14,275 nt of DNA from Pseudomonadota bacterium (GTDB lineage: Bacteria > Pseudomonadota > Alphaproteobacteria > Rhizobiales > Xanthobacteraceae): contig JAEZFA010000050.1 in the NCBI GenBank assembly GCA_023417665.1, positions 1 to 14,275 of the forward strand, in the 5' to 3' direction. Shown piece by piece: positions 7,135 through 14,275 of the stretch (its first letter is position 1; every line of letters begins with the position of its first letter). The notes below the pieces were generated by a model, which worked only from the letters and a program-made list of their open reading frames with translations, was not told the DNA's origin and did not search any database. The translations under genes were made by a program, and so were the position numbers.

Positions 7135-7663
7135 GCTAATAAAATCAAAGGCTTGGCCGCGGCTTGCGGGTATCCTGCTGCTGTCGGGGGTTCTGGCCGG
7201 CTGTTTTCAGCCGATGTACGGCCAGTCGACCTTGTTCGGCGCCGGCGCCAAGCTCCGCGACGAATTGCGGCAGGTCGAGATTCTCGAGATTGACGGCCGG
7301 CTCGGCCAGGAAATCCGCAACGACCTTATTTTCGAGCTGACCGGCGGCCAGGGCAACCCGGTCGGCGCTCCCTATAAGCTCGCGATGACGATCACCTCGA
7401 GCTCACAGACCCCGCTGGTCGATGTCGCATCCGGGCGTGCGACCTCCGAAACCGTAGTGCTCGACGTGACCTATCGGCTGCTCGACGTCACGAGCAACCG
7501 CGTCGTGCTCACCGAGCGTGCGCTGGCTCGCATTTCCCTGGACCGCTCCCAGCAGCGCTACGCCGCGATGCGCGCAATCCGCGATGCACAGAATCGGGCT
7601 GCCAAGCTCGTCGCCCAGCAGATCCGCTCGCGCCTTGCGTCCTATTTCCTGACCCGGACCTGA
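7121..7663 (+). CDS. lptE: LPS-assembly lipoprotein LptE
   Basis: This 180-residue lipoprotein plugs and supports LptD, the outer-membrane translocon that inserts lipopolysaccharide. The N-terminus shows a basic stretch (RKLIKSK), a hydrophobic core LAGILLLSGV and the lipobox LAGC, with lipidated Cys28. The mature part has the LptE alpha/beta pattern: QPMYG soon after the cysteine, YKLAMTITSSSQTPLVD, ATSETVVLDVTYRLLD and a long C-terminal helix, DAQNRAAKLVAQQIRSRLASYF. The start lies inside the end of leuS with a 14-base overlap and AGAGA shortly upstream, which suggests coupled translation. holA follows after 9 bases. Sequence conservation in this family is low, but leuS-lptE-holA is a widely kept order, which strengthens the call. 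Confidence 0.93.
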   Translation: MSLRKLIKSKAWPRLAGILLLSGVLAGCFQPMYGQSTLFGAGAKLRDELRQVEILEIDGRLGQEIRNDLIFELTGGQGNPVGAPYKLAMTITSSSQTPLVDVASGRATSETVVLDVTYRLLDVTSNRVVLTERALARISLDRSQQRYAAMRAIRDAQNRAAKLVAQQIRSRLASYFLTRT

Positions 7664-7672
7664 AGCGCCGCA

Positions 7673-8698
7673 ATGGTCGCGCTTCCACGAGGCGACTACG
7701 ACTCTTTTGTCGAAGATCCCGATCCGCGCTACCCGATCGTTTTGATCTACGGCCCGAACCGCGGCCTCGTCAGCGAACGGATCGCGACGCTTCTGAAGAA
7801 TGCGCGCGGCAAATCTGCCGACGATTTCACCGTTGTGACGCTCGACGGCGACGCGCTTGCTTCCGATGCGGGACGGCTTTCCGACGAAGCCCGCACCATC
7901 GGTCTTTTCGGGGACAAGCGTATTCTGCATGTGCGTGCCGGCGGCCGCTCTTTCACTGACGGGCTGAAGCCGCTGCTCTCCGATCCGGCACAGGATACGA
8001 TGATTGCAATCGAGGCCGGCGATCTTGCGAAAAGCTCGCCGCTTCGGGCGGCCTGCGAGGGCGCGAAGTCCTGCGCCGTTATCCCCTGTTATGACGACGA
8101 CGCTCGCACCATCGGTGCCCTGATCGAAAGCTCGGTTTTGCGCGCAGGCCTTGCCATCGATCGTGACGCCAGGGAAGCGCTTGTCAGCTTGGTCGGATCG
8201 GACCGGCTTTCTACCCGGGCCGAAATCGAGAAGCTGATTTTCTACGTGGGCGAGGCCAAGCGCATCACGCTTGCCGATGTGCGCGCCGTGGTTGCCGACG
8301 CCTCAGGCCTTGCGCTCGACGACATGCTCGATGCGGCAAGCGCGGGAGACGCAAAAGCCGCACTCCGGGCGTTCGCGCAGGCCCGCGAAGGCGGCACCAC
8401 ACCCGCAAGCATTCTCAATGCCGCAATCCGGCATTTGTCGCAGTTGCATCGCCTCAGTCTTCAGATCAAAGCGGGCGAGGACGCGGAGAGCGTGTTGAAG
8501 AAAAATCGTGTTTTCTGGCGCCGCCTCGACGATCACAAGCGCGCTCTGCGCAGGCTCGGGCCGCAAACCATTGAAAGCGTTTTGATCACGCTTGGTGACG
8601 CCGAACTGGAATCCCGCCGCAATGCCGCGCTTGCCGATGTAATTGCAGAACGCGCGATTCTTTCGCTGGCGGAGCGCGGTAAGCGAAAAGCAGGTTAA
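7673..8698 (+). CDS. holA: DNA polymerase III, delta subunit
   Basis: This 341-residue clamp-loader subunit opens the beta sliding clamp during chromosome replication. It is an AAA+-like protein without a functional ATPase site. Domain I begins with YPIVLIYGPNRGLVSERIATLL (about 21-42), where the P-loop position reads GPNRGLVSE, so no Walker lysine motif is present, as expected for delta. LASDAGRLSDEARTIGLFGDKRILHVR is a typical delta segment. Further on are LVGSDRLSTRAEIEKLIFYVG and the C-terminal helical domain with HLSQLHRL and SLAERGKR. The start at ATG 7673 leaves a short leader before the first strand; the ribosome-binding site is weak and translation is probably coupled to lptE 9 bases upstream. 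It converges on parB with only 11 bases between the stops. Confidence 0.95.
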   Translation: MVALPRGDYDSFVEDPDPRYPIVLIYGPNRGLVSERIATLLKNARGKSADDFTVVTLDGDALASDAGRLSDEARTIGLFGDKRILHVRAGGRSFTDGLKPLLSDPAQDTMIAIEAGDLAKSSPLRAACEGAKSCAVIPCYDDDARTIGALIESSVLRAGLAIDRDAREALVSLVGSDRLSTRAEIEKLIFYVGEAKRITLADVRAVVADASGLALDDMLDAASAGDAKAALRAFAQAREGGTTPASILNAAIRHLSQLHRLSLQIKAGEDAESVLKKNRVFWRRLDDHKRALRRLGPQTIESVLITLGDAELESRRNAALADVIAERAILSLAERGKRKAG

Positions 8699-8709
8699 AA
8701 CAAGGCCTT

Positions 8710-9594
8710 TTAGTACTTTACGCCGAGCTTGCGGCAGAGCGCGTCGAGCTGTTCAAGCGACTTGTACTTGATCTTGAGCTCGCCCTTCGAACCGCGATTG
8801 TTGATCGCGACCGACATGCCGAGTTGATCGACGAGATTCTTTTCCAGCGCGCGGATATCGGCGGATTTGGCGGGCTTCGCTTTTGCCGCCGCCTTGCCTT
8901 TGGCGTTCTTCTTCTCCGGCGGTGTCAGCGCCTCAACTTCGCGCACATTCATGCCGCCACCATCGACGATGGCTTTCGCGAGTGTTTCAGGGTCGTCATG
9001 CGAAAGCAGTGCACGCGCATGGCCTGCGGTCAGCTTGCCTTCCGAGAGATATTTTTTGACGCTCGCAGGCAGCTTTAGCAGCCGCAATGTATTTGCGATG
9101 TGGCTGCGGCTCTTGCCGACGACCTTCGCGAGATCGTTCTGGCTGTACTGGAACTGTCCAACCAGATTCTCATACCCCATTGCTTCTTCGAGCGGATTGA
9201 GGTCAGCGCGCTGGACGTTCTCGACGATCGCGATCTCGAGCGCTTCCTTGTCGTTGATCTCAAGCAGCGTGACCGGCACGTCATGCACACCGGCGCGCTG
9301 GGCCGCACGCCAGCGGCGTTCGCCGGCGATGATCTCATACGCATCCTTCCGTCCGGCGACCGGGCGTACCAGGATTGGCTGGAGAATTCCCTTCTCACGG
9401 ATCGATGCGGAAAGATTGTCGAGCTCTTCGGAGTCGAACTGTTTCCGCGGGTTCTTCGGATTGGCTTTCAGGAATTCGATCGGCACGCGCTTCTGTCCAC
9501 GCGCGCGATCGATCGCCGCCGATTCGTCGCCGACATCGCCGATCAGTGCCGCCAGTCCCCGTCCCAGTCGTGAGCGTTCTTCTGCCATCGCCAT
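8710..9594 (-). CDS. parB: Chromosome-partitioning protein ParB (parS-binding CTPase clamp)
   Basis: The protein has 294 residues. ParB loads at parS, slides as a CTP-dependent clamp and stimulates ParA to segregate origins. Visible features are LGRGLAALIG (10-19), the short N-terminal element that contacts ParA; NPRKQF (48-53); GERRWRAAQRAG (91-102), containing the GERR CTP-binding motif; ENVQRADLNPLEEA; and the helix-turn-helix QNDLAKVVGKSRSHIANTLRLLKLP, which reads parS. A lysine/alanine-rich linker (about KKNAKGKAAAKAKPAK) leads to the C-terminal dimerisation domain. There are two ATG choices, 9594 and 9588; the GAG of GCGAG sits better for the second, so the protein may be two residues shorter. 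parA lies 24 bases upstream. Three parS-like sites occur 1.4-4.6 kb away in this window. Confidence 0.97.
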   Translation of the reverse strand: MAMAEERSRLGRGLAALIGDVGDESAAIDRARGQKRVPIEFLKANPKNPRKQFDSEELDNLSASIREKGILQPILVRPVAGRKDAYEIIAGERRWRAAQRAGVHDVPVTLLEINDKEALEIAIVENVQRADLNPLEEAMGYENLVGQFQYSQNDLAKVVGKSRSHIANTLRLLKLPASVKKYLSEGKLTAGHARALLSHDDPETLAKAIVDGGGMNVREVEALTPPEKKNAKGKAAAKAKPAKSADIRALEKNLVDQLGMSVAINNRGSKGELKIKYKSLEQLDALCRKLGVKY

Positions 9595-9618
9595 CTCGCT
9601 TGTTCCCCGCGTTCTCGC

Positions 9619-10470
9619 TTACGCGGCCGCAAGCGCGCGTTCGCGCTGCACGATTTCGGATGCGAGCTTCAGATATGCCTGACTACCGACGCACTTCAGA
9701 TCGTAGAGCAGCACCGGCTTGCCGTGCGACGGCGCTTCCGAGACGCGCACATTGCGCGGGATCACGGTATCGAAAACCTTCTTGCCCATGAATTGCCGCA
9801 CGTCGGCGACGACCTGGTCTGACAGGTTGTTGCGCGCGTCATACATGGTCAGCACAACGCCATGGATGGTCAGGTCGGGGTTGAGACTCATCTTTACCTG
9901 ATCGACGGTCTTCAGAAGTTGCGAGAGTCCTTCGAGCGCGAAGAACTCGCATTGCAACGGAACCAGCACCGCATCCGAGGCAGCCATGGCATTGATGGTG
10001 AGGAGGTTCAATGACGGCGGGCAATCGACCAGTACATAGGAATATCCTCCTGTTCCCATCTTGCCTTCCGGATCACGATAAGGGCGGGAAAGTTTTCCTA
10101 GGGCCTCGCGGAGCCGGAAGGCGCGATCCTTGGCGGTCGCCAGCGAAAGCTCCAGGCCGGAAAGGTCCATGGTGGAGGGTGCAATGTGCAGCCCCGGCAC
10201 AGCGGTCTCGCGGACCGTCGACTGCAGGTCCGCTTCGCCGACCAGCACGTCGAAGGTCGAGCGTTCGCGATCGCGGCGATCGATCCCGAGGCCGGTAGAG
10301 GCGTTGCCTTGCGGGTCGAGGTCAACAATCAGCACCCGCTCACCGATAGCCGCAAGCGCCGTGCCGAGATTGATTGCAGTCGTGGTCTTGCCTACCCCGC
10401 CCTTTTGGTTCGCGAGGGAAAGAACACGGGGACGTAATGAATTGTTCATGGCCGCATCCGAAGCGCTCAT
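9619..10470 (-). CDS. parA: Chromosome-partitioning ATPase ParA (Soj family)
   Basis: This 283-residue MinD/ParA-type ATPase binds DNA non-specifically as an ATP dimer and moves ParB-parS complexes. The deviant Walker A motif KGGVGKTTT begins at Lys23, with the second lysine at 28. The Walker A' segment is LIVDLDPQGNASTGLG, and Walker B is YVLVDCPPSLNLLT. GVVLTMYDARNNLSDQV and TVIPRNVRVSEAPSHGKPVLLYD are typical of chromosomal Soj. Start choice: ATG 10470 overlaps the rsmG stop as ATGA and has GGAG 8 bases upstream, so it is preferred over the internal methionine at residue 8. parB follows after 24 bases. The protein acts on the nucleoid together with ParB and the parS sites seen here. Confidence 0.97.
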   Translation of the reverse strand: MSASDAAMNNSLRPRVLSLANQKGGVGKTTTAINLGTALAAIGERVLIVDLDPQGNASTGLGIDRRDRERSTFDVLVGEADLQSTVRETAVPGLHIAPSTMDLSGLELSLATAKDRAFRLREALGKLSRPYRDPEGKMGTGGYSYVLVDCPPSLNLLTINAMAASDAVLVPLQCEFFALEGLSQLLKTVDQVKMSLNPDLTIHGVVLTMYDARNNLSDQVVADVRQFMGKKVFDTVIPRNVRVSEAPSHGKPVLLYDLKCVGSQAYLKLASEIVQRERALAAA

Positions 10471-11108
10471 CGGCGCCGCTCCAGCGTATCGATCAGCAGG
10501 ATTCTACCACGCGGATCGGTCACGCTTTGTCTTAATCGATGATTAAATTGCCAAGATTTAGCGGCAATAGTCAATTCGTCGTCTATATCTTGTGACTTGA
10601 GGAATGCCGCCTTTGCACCGACTTTCATAAACGGCGCAGTGAACTCGAGCAGCTTTGGAAGCGGCGCTAAGGCGCGGGCGGTCACGCTGTGAATTCCTGT
10701 GGTGATCTGTTTCGCAACCGACTCGACCCTTCCTGCATAAACCTCTGCAGACGAATCTGCCACGCGTGCAGCCTCTCGAAGAAACGACGCCTTGCGTGTG
10801 TCGCTTTCGATCAGATGAAATTTTTTATCGGGCGCAGCGATCGAAAGCACGAGCCCCGGAAAACCACCACCGCTTCCGACATCCACAATTTCTCTCGCAT
10901 CCTCGATGTCGGGAAGAAGCTGTAAGCTGTCGGCTATGTGGCGGGTCCAGAGGGTTTGGAGCGTCGAGGGCGCGACGAGCTGCACGACGCGCTGCCATTT
11001 CAGGAAGTGCTCGACGAAGCGGTCGAGCCGCTCCGCTGTTTCACGTGAAACGGGCGTGATTCGCAGCGCTGCCGCGCGGTCCTTCGCGAGAAGATCGAGG
11101 TCGATCAT
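10467..11108 (-). CDS. rsmG: 16S rRNA 7-methylguanosine methyltransferase RsmG (GidB)
   Basis: This 213-residue SAM-dependent enzyme methylates N7 of G527 (E. coli numbering) in 16S rRNA; loss in other bacteria gives low-level streptomycin resistance. The SAM-binding loop is IVDVGSGGGFPGL (74-86). Upstream are the helical N-terminal region FLKWQRVVQLVAPSTLQTLWTRHIADSLQLL and downstream IESDTRKASFLREAARV and SVTARALAPLPKLLEF, all family-typical. ATG 11108 overlaps the mnmG stop as ATGA, and the rsmG stop in turn overlaps the parA start, so translation of the three is likely coupled. Codons 20-24 (VSRET) contain a parS palindrome at 11037-11052, so this stretch carries both protein code and a ParB-binding site. 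Confidence 0.97.
   Translation of the reverse strand: MIDLDLLAKDRAAALRITPVSRETAERLDRFVEHFLKWQRVVQLVAPSTLQTLWTRHIADSLQLLPDIEDAREIVDVGSGGGFPGLVLSIAAPDKKFHLIESDTRKASFLREAARVADSSAEVYAGRVESVAKQITTGIHSVTARALAPLPKLLEFTAPFMKVGAKAAFLKSQDIDDELTIAAKSWQFNHRLRQSVTDPRGRILLIDTLERRR
11037..11052. promoter_or_regulatory. parS site inside rsmG
   Basis: TGTTTCACGTGAAACG on + matches the chromosomal parS consensus TGTTTCACGTGAAACA at 15 of 16 bases, with a perfect 14-bp palindrome GTTTCACGTGAAAC (11038-11051). ParB encoded at 8710-9594 is expected to bind it. It lies within the coding sequence of rsmG. Confidence 0.9.
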
Positions 11109-12955
11109 CCGGCTTTGCGCCGTGCATGCAGCGCAAGAAGCCCCAGCGCTGCCGGCGTCATGCCTTCCACGCGATTGGCGTGCCCAAGGGTGCGCGGCTG
11201 AATGGCGCGAAGCTTGGCGCGCAGTTCGTTGGAAAGACCCGGGATCGCATCGAAGTCCATCGATTCGGGGAGCCGCAACGCCTCGTCACGGCGAAAGCGT
11301 TCGGCGTCTTCACGCTGCCGCTCCAGATAGACCGAATACTTCGCGTCGATCTCAAGCTGCTCCGCGATCGCGGGCGCAAGCGCATCGATCTCCGGCCAGA
11401 TCCGCGCAACCTGATCGCGCGAGATAGTCGGATAGGACAGGAGGTCGAACGCCGTACGCCGCTGGCCGTCCTTGTTCAGCGTGATGCCGAACCGCGCAGC
11501 TTCGCAAGGCGTCACCGAAACCGATTGCGCCGCATGGCGCGCCGCTTCCAGCGCCGAAATCTTCTGCGCGAAGGCACGCGCACGAACCGCCCCAACGCAT
11601 CCCGCCTGCAGGCCCTTAGCGGTCAGACGCTGGTCGGCATTGTCGGCACGCAACGCCAGCCGATATTCCGCACGCGAGGTGAACATCCGATAGGGCTCGG
11701 TCACGCCGCGGGTAATCAGATCGTCGATCATCACGCCGAGATAGGCTTCCGCGCGGTCGAAATGAATCGGGTCCCCGCCGCCGGCGCGCCGCGCCGCATT
11801 CAGCCCGGCGACCAGGCCCTGCGCCGCAGCTTCTTCATAGCCGGTGGTGCCGTTGATCTGGCCCGCCAGAAACAGCCCCGGAATTTTTTTGGTCTCGAGC
11901 GACGCCACCAGCTCGCGCGGATCGACGTGGTCGTATTCGATCGCGTAGCCGCAGCGCTTCATCACCACGTTTTCGAGGCCCGGAATGGTGACGAGCAAAG
12001 CCTGCTGCACGTCTTCGGGAAGCGAAGTCGAAATGCCGTTCGGATAAACGGTGTCGTCGTCGAGCCCCTCGGGCTCCAGGAAAATCTGATGCCCGTCGCG
12101 CTCGCCAAAGCGGACGATCTTGTCCTCGATCGACGGGCAATAGCGCGGGCCGCGGCTTTCGATGCGGCCCGAATACATGGCCGAGCGATGGATGTTGTCG
12201 CGAATGACCTGATGGGTCGCATCGGTCGTACGCGTGATGCCGCATTCGACCTGACGGTTTTCGATCCGCGCGGTCAGCATGGAGAACGGCTCCGGCGGAT
12301 GATCGCCGGGCTGCATTTCCAGCGATTTCCAGTCGATGGTCTTGCCGTCGAGCCGCGGCGGCGTGCCGGTCTTCAGCCGTGCGAGCGCAATATCGAAAGC
12401 GGCAAGCGTACGCGAAAGGCCGAGCGCCGGCGCTTCTCCGACACGGCCCGCGGGGATCTGCTGCTCGCCGATATGAATGAGCCCGCGCAGGAAAGTGCCG
12501 GTGGTCAGCACCACGGCCGCGCAGGCGAATTCGCGCCCATCGGCAAGCCGTATGCCCGCGATCGCACCGTTGGAAAGCAGGAGATCGTTGGCCTCGCCTT
12601 CGATGATCGAAAGGTTTTCCTGCGCGGAAAGTTCGCGCTGCATCGCCGCCGCATAGAGCTTGCGATCCGCCTGCGCGCGCGGGCCGCGCACCGCCGGCCC
12701 TTTGCGTTTGTTCAGTACGCGAAACTGGATGCCGGCGGCATCCGCGACGCGCCCCATCATTCCGTCGAGCGCATCGACCTCGCGGACGAGATGACCTTTG
12801 CCGAGGCCCCCGATCGCGGGATTGCAGGACATCGCGCCGATGGTCGCGAAGCGGTGCGTGATGAGCGCGGTTTTCGCGCCCATGCGCGCAGCGGCGCTCG
12901 CGGCTTCGGAGCCGGCGTGTCCGCCCCCCACAACAATGACGTCGAATGACTGCAT
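11105..12955 (-). CDS. mnmG: tRNA uridine-5-carboxymethylaminomethyl modification enzyme MnmG (GidA)
   Basis: This 616-residue FAD protein works with MnmE to install the cmnm5 group on U34 of several tRNAs. Visible motifs are the FAD-binding GGGHAGSEAA (10-19), the active-site region MSCNPAIGGLGKGHLVREVDALDG, ARLKTGTPPRLDG, GYAIEYDHVDP and FLAGQINGTTGYEEAAAQGLVAG. The C-terminal helical part is YLERQREDAERFRRDEALRLPESMDF...IPGLSNELRAKL, which contacts MnmE and tRNA. Start choice: ATG 12955 begins directly at the first FAD strand (MQSFDVIVVGGG) and has AGAGGGA five bases upstream. The frame is open to another ATG at 13018, but that would translate the parS palindrome as FHVKH and add 21 unusual residues, so I reject it. 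The 3' end overlaps rsmG by 4 bases. Confidence 0.97.
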   Translation of the reverse strand: MQSFDVIVVGGGHAGSEAASAAARMGAKTALITHRFATIGAMSCNPAIGGLGKGHLVREVDALDGMMGRVADAAGIQFRVLNKRKGPAVRGPRAQADRKLYAAAMQRELSAQENLSIIEGEANDLLLSNGAIAGIRLADGREFACAAVVLTTGTFLRGLIHIGEQQIPAGRVGEAPALGLSRTLAAFDIALARLKTGTPPRLDGKTIDWKSLEMQPGDHPPEPFSMLTARIENRQVECGITRTTDATHQVIRDNIHRSAMYSGRIESRGPRYCPSIEDKIVRFGERDGHQIFLEPEGLDDDTVYPNGISTSLPEDVQQALLVTIPGLENVVMKRCGYAIEYDHVDPRELVASLETKKIPGLFLAGQINGTTGYEEAAAQGLVAGLNAARRAGGGDPIHFDRAEAYLGVMIDDLITRGVTEPYRMFTSRAEYRLALRADNADQRLTAKGLQAGCVGAVRARAFAQKISALEAARHAAQSVSVTPCEAARFGITLNKDGQRRTAFDLLSYPTISRDQVARIWPEIDALAPAIAEQLEIDAKYSVYLERQREDAERFRRDEALRLPESMDFDAIPGLSNELRAKLRAIQPRTLGHANRVEGMTPAALGLLALHARRKAG

Positions 12956-12960
12956 GCGCG

Positions 12961-12967
12961 TCCCTCT
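12961..12967 (-). promoter_or_regulatory. Ribosome-binding site for mnmG deciding the 12955 start
   Basis: On the minus strand AGAGGGA lies 5 bases before ATG 12955. No comparable site precedes the alternative ATG at 13018. Confidence 0.75.
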
Positions 12968-12993
12968 AGCGCGAATGCGGGACTCGCGGAAGC

Positions 12994-13013
12994 AGTGTTT
13001 CACGTGAAACACT
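12994..13013. promoter_or_regulatory. Perfect parS site between mnmE and mnmG
   Basis: AGTGTTTCACGTGAAACACT is a perfect 20-bp palindrome that contains the full 16-base parS consensus (12996-13011). It lies in the 90-bp non-coding gap between the mnmE stop and the mnmG start, about 40 bases before the mnmG ATG. ParB bound and spreading here could also affect mnmG transcription; that is inference. Confidence 0.95.
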
Positions 13014-13045
13014 CGCATGCCGCGCGATGCGATTACGTTAAGACT

Positions 13046-14275
13046 TTATTTACCAATACAGAAAGAACTGAAGATCACGTCGAGCACATCCTCGACGTCC
13101 ACCCGGCCGGTAATGCGCCCGAGCGAACGCGCGGCAAGCCGAAGATTTTCCGCAAACAGCTCCTCGCCTTCGCCTGCAGCGGCTGTCTGCCGCGCCGTTG
13201 CGAGGAATGCCGCAGCTTCGCCAAGTGCTGCTTTCTGCCGGGCGCGCGTCACCAGCGCCGGCTCGCCGGCAAACCGCTCCGCTTCCTTCGAAAGCCGCTT
13301 CAACAATACGTCGATCCCGTCACCGGTCTTGGCGGAAATCGGGATTGCGTCTTTCTCCGCCGAGTCTTTCTCGTTCAAGGGTCGTTTCGAGTCTGAATCG
13401 ATCAGGTCGCTTTTTGTCGTGACGCGCAACAGCGTCTGGTCCGGCCGCAGCGGCAGATCGACCGCCGCACCCGACCGAGGCTCCAGCAGCAAAACCAGAT
13501 CGGCCGATTCCGCGCGCGCCAACGCACGGCGAACACCCTCCTGTTCCACCGGATCGCTGGTGTCGCGAATGCCGGCGGTATCGACCAGCACCACCGGCAC
13601 GCCGCCGAGATCGAGCGCGACCTCTATCGCGTCGCGGGTGGTTCCCGGCACATCGGAAACGATCGCGACCTCGCGTTGCGCCAGCGCGTTCAAAAGCGTC
13701 GATTTCCCGGCATTCGGCGCACCGGCAATCGCGACCACAAAGCCCTCGCGGATCCGTTCGCCGCGCCGGGAGTCGGCAAGTGCAGCCTCCATCTCCGAGA
13801 GCATTTCGGATGCGACTCGAACCGCCGGCTCAATGAGATTCCCGGGCACGTCGGCCTCGTCGGAGAAGTCGAGATTGGCCTCGATCAACGCCATGGCCTC
13901 GATGAGCTTTGCGCGCCAGGCTTCGACCTGTTTCGAGAGCGCGCCCTCATACTGGCGCATGGCCTGCCGCCGCTGCGCTTCCGTCTCGGCCATCACCAGA
14001 TCGCCAAGCCCTTCGGCGTGGGAAATATCCAGCTTGCCGTTCAGCACCGCGCGCTTCGTGAACTCGCCGGCCTCCGCCGGGCGAAACCCCGGCAGGCCAC
14101 CGAGCACCGAAAAAACCCGCGCGAGAACGGCGCGGCCGCCATGCAGATGCAGTTCGACCACGTCCTCGCCAGTTTCGCTTTTCGGCGCCTGAAAGAACAA
14201 CGCCAGCGCATCGTCGATTGTTTCACGTGAATGAGGGTCGATCAGCCGGGCGCGCGCCGCGCGGCGCGGCGGCGG
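13046..14275 (-). CDS. mnmE: tRNA-modification GTPase MnmE (TrmE), N-terminal residues off window
   Basis: The visible part is 409 residues and continues to the right edge. MnmE is a GTPase that partners MnmG in wobble-uridine modification. Visible are: the end of the N-terminal formyl-THF-binding domain, with FFQAPKSETGEDVVELHLHGG; helical domain beginning AEAGEFTKRAVLNGKLDISHAEGLGDLV; and the G domain with GAPNAGKSTLLNAL (G1), PGTTRD (G2), VLVDTAGI (G3) and TKSD (G4). The C-terminus is FCIGK, whose cysteine is the conserved CxGK residue. Near the right edge the frame reads RLIDPHSRETIDDALALFFQAP, so a TTG at 14200 is internal leucine and not the start. Codons for SRET carry a degenerate parS. 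A proline/arginine/alanine-rich stretch right at the edge may be a divergent linker. mnmG follows after 90 bases with a parS between. Confidence 0.96.
   Translation of the reverse strand, partial: PPPRRAARARLIDPHSRETIDDALALFFQAPKSETGEDVVELHLHGGRAVLARVFSVLGGLPGFRPAEAGEFTKRAVLNGKLDISHAEGLGDLVMAETEAQRRQAMRQYEGALSKQVEAWRAKLIEAMALIEANLDFSDEADVPGNLIEPAVRVASEMLSEMEAALADSRRGERIREGFVVAIAGAPNAGKSTLLNALAQREVAIVSDVPGTTRDAIEVALDLGGVPVVLVDTAGIRDTSDPVEQEGVRRALARAESADLVLLLEPRSGAAVDLPLRPDQTLLRVTTKSDLIDSDSKRPLNEKDSAEKDAIPISAKTGDGIDVLLKRLSKEAERFAGEPALVTRARQKAALGEAAAFLATARQTAAAGEGEELFAENLRLAARSLGRITGRVDVEDVLDVIFSSFCIGK
14219..14234. promoter_or_regulatory. Degenerate parS-like site inside mnmE
   Basis: TGTTTCACGTGAATGA on + matches the parS consensus at 14 of 16 bases; the inner 10 bases TTCACGTGAA are a perfect palindrome. 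The two mismatches are in one outer half-site, so binding may be weaker. It lies in mnmE coding sequence in the same frame as SRET. Confidence 0.55.

Noticed and set aside
8696..8712. TAAAA...TTTTA symmetric sequence between the holA and parB stops as a bidirectional terminator
   Set aside because: The arms are only 5 A/T bases and form the stop codons themselves. There is no GC-rich stem with a T-tract, so it is not convincing.
11126..12949. A 607-codon open frame on + opposite mnmG
   Set aside because: It is a high-GC antisense shadow. It shows arginine/alanine-rich low-complexity composition and no domain, while the minus strand encodes a complete MnmG.
14041..14226. Short minus-strand frame beginning MKQSTMRW as a possible mnmE start region
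   Set aside because: It is out of frame with mnmE, whose own frame continues open to the window edge with conserved residues.

Overview
The window is a stretch of core chromosome from a high-GC alphaproteobacterium. It most likely belongs to the Hyphomicrobiales (Rhizobiales), in the Bradyrhizobium/Rhodopseudomonas/Xanthobacteraceae neighbourhood. I base this on three things: the gene string mnmE-mnmG-rsmG-parA-parB facing holA-lptE-leuS, parS sites of the TGTTTCACGTGAAACA type, and an lolA-xth / OmpR-family regulator / L,D-transpeptidase / yggS arrangement. The species call is inference, since no 16S or other marker is present. I see no insertion sequences, prophage, CRISPR array, tRNA or rRNA.

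Left part (1-4415). The end of a LolA-like outer-membrane lipoprotein carrier gene is followed by exodeoxyribonuclease III (xth), both on +. A minus-strand pair converges on xth with a 4-base overlap of stop codons: an OmpR-family response regulator resembling CenR, then a stand-alone cyclic-nucleotide-binding-domain protein. An L,D-transpeptidase-fold (YkuD) gene is divergent from the regulator. The 117-bp gap between them holds two perfect inverted repeats and a TTGACA hexamer. Next, on -, comes an outer-membrane beta-barrel-like frame of 222 codons with no usable start codon or signal peptide, probably a 5'-damaged gene. It lies just downstream of yggS (PLP homeostasis).

Middle part (4416-8698). 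leuS, lptE and holA form a tight + strand operon; leuS and lptE overlap by 14 bases, and lptE and holA are 9 bases apart. They supply leucyl-tRNA synthetase, the LPS-assembly lipoprotein and the clamp-loader delta subunit.

Right part (8710-14275). A minus-strand cluster runs mnmE (5' end off the window), mnmG, rsmG, parA, parB. mnmG/rsmG and rsmG/parA are joined by ATGA overlaps. MnmE and MnmG together modify the tRNA wobble uridine, RsmG methylates 16S rRNA, and ParA/ParB segregate the origin region. Three sites match the ParB-binding parS palindrome: a perfect 20-bp one between mnmE and mnmG, one inside rsmG, and a degenerate one inside mnmE. The last two both encode the peptide SRET in the same frame. 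The cluster of sites implies the window lies close to the replication origin, although I see no oriC in it.

Overall this is ordinary housekeeping DNA. The points most worth checking are the parS set, the start of mnmG, the start-less barrel gene, and the palindromes between the regulator and the L,D-transpeptidase. I found no convincing undescribed system.
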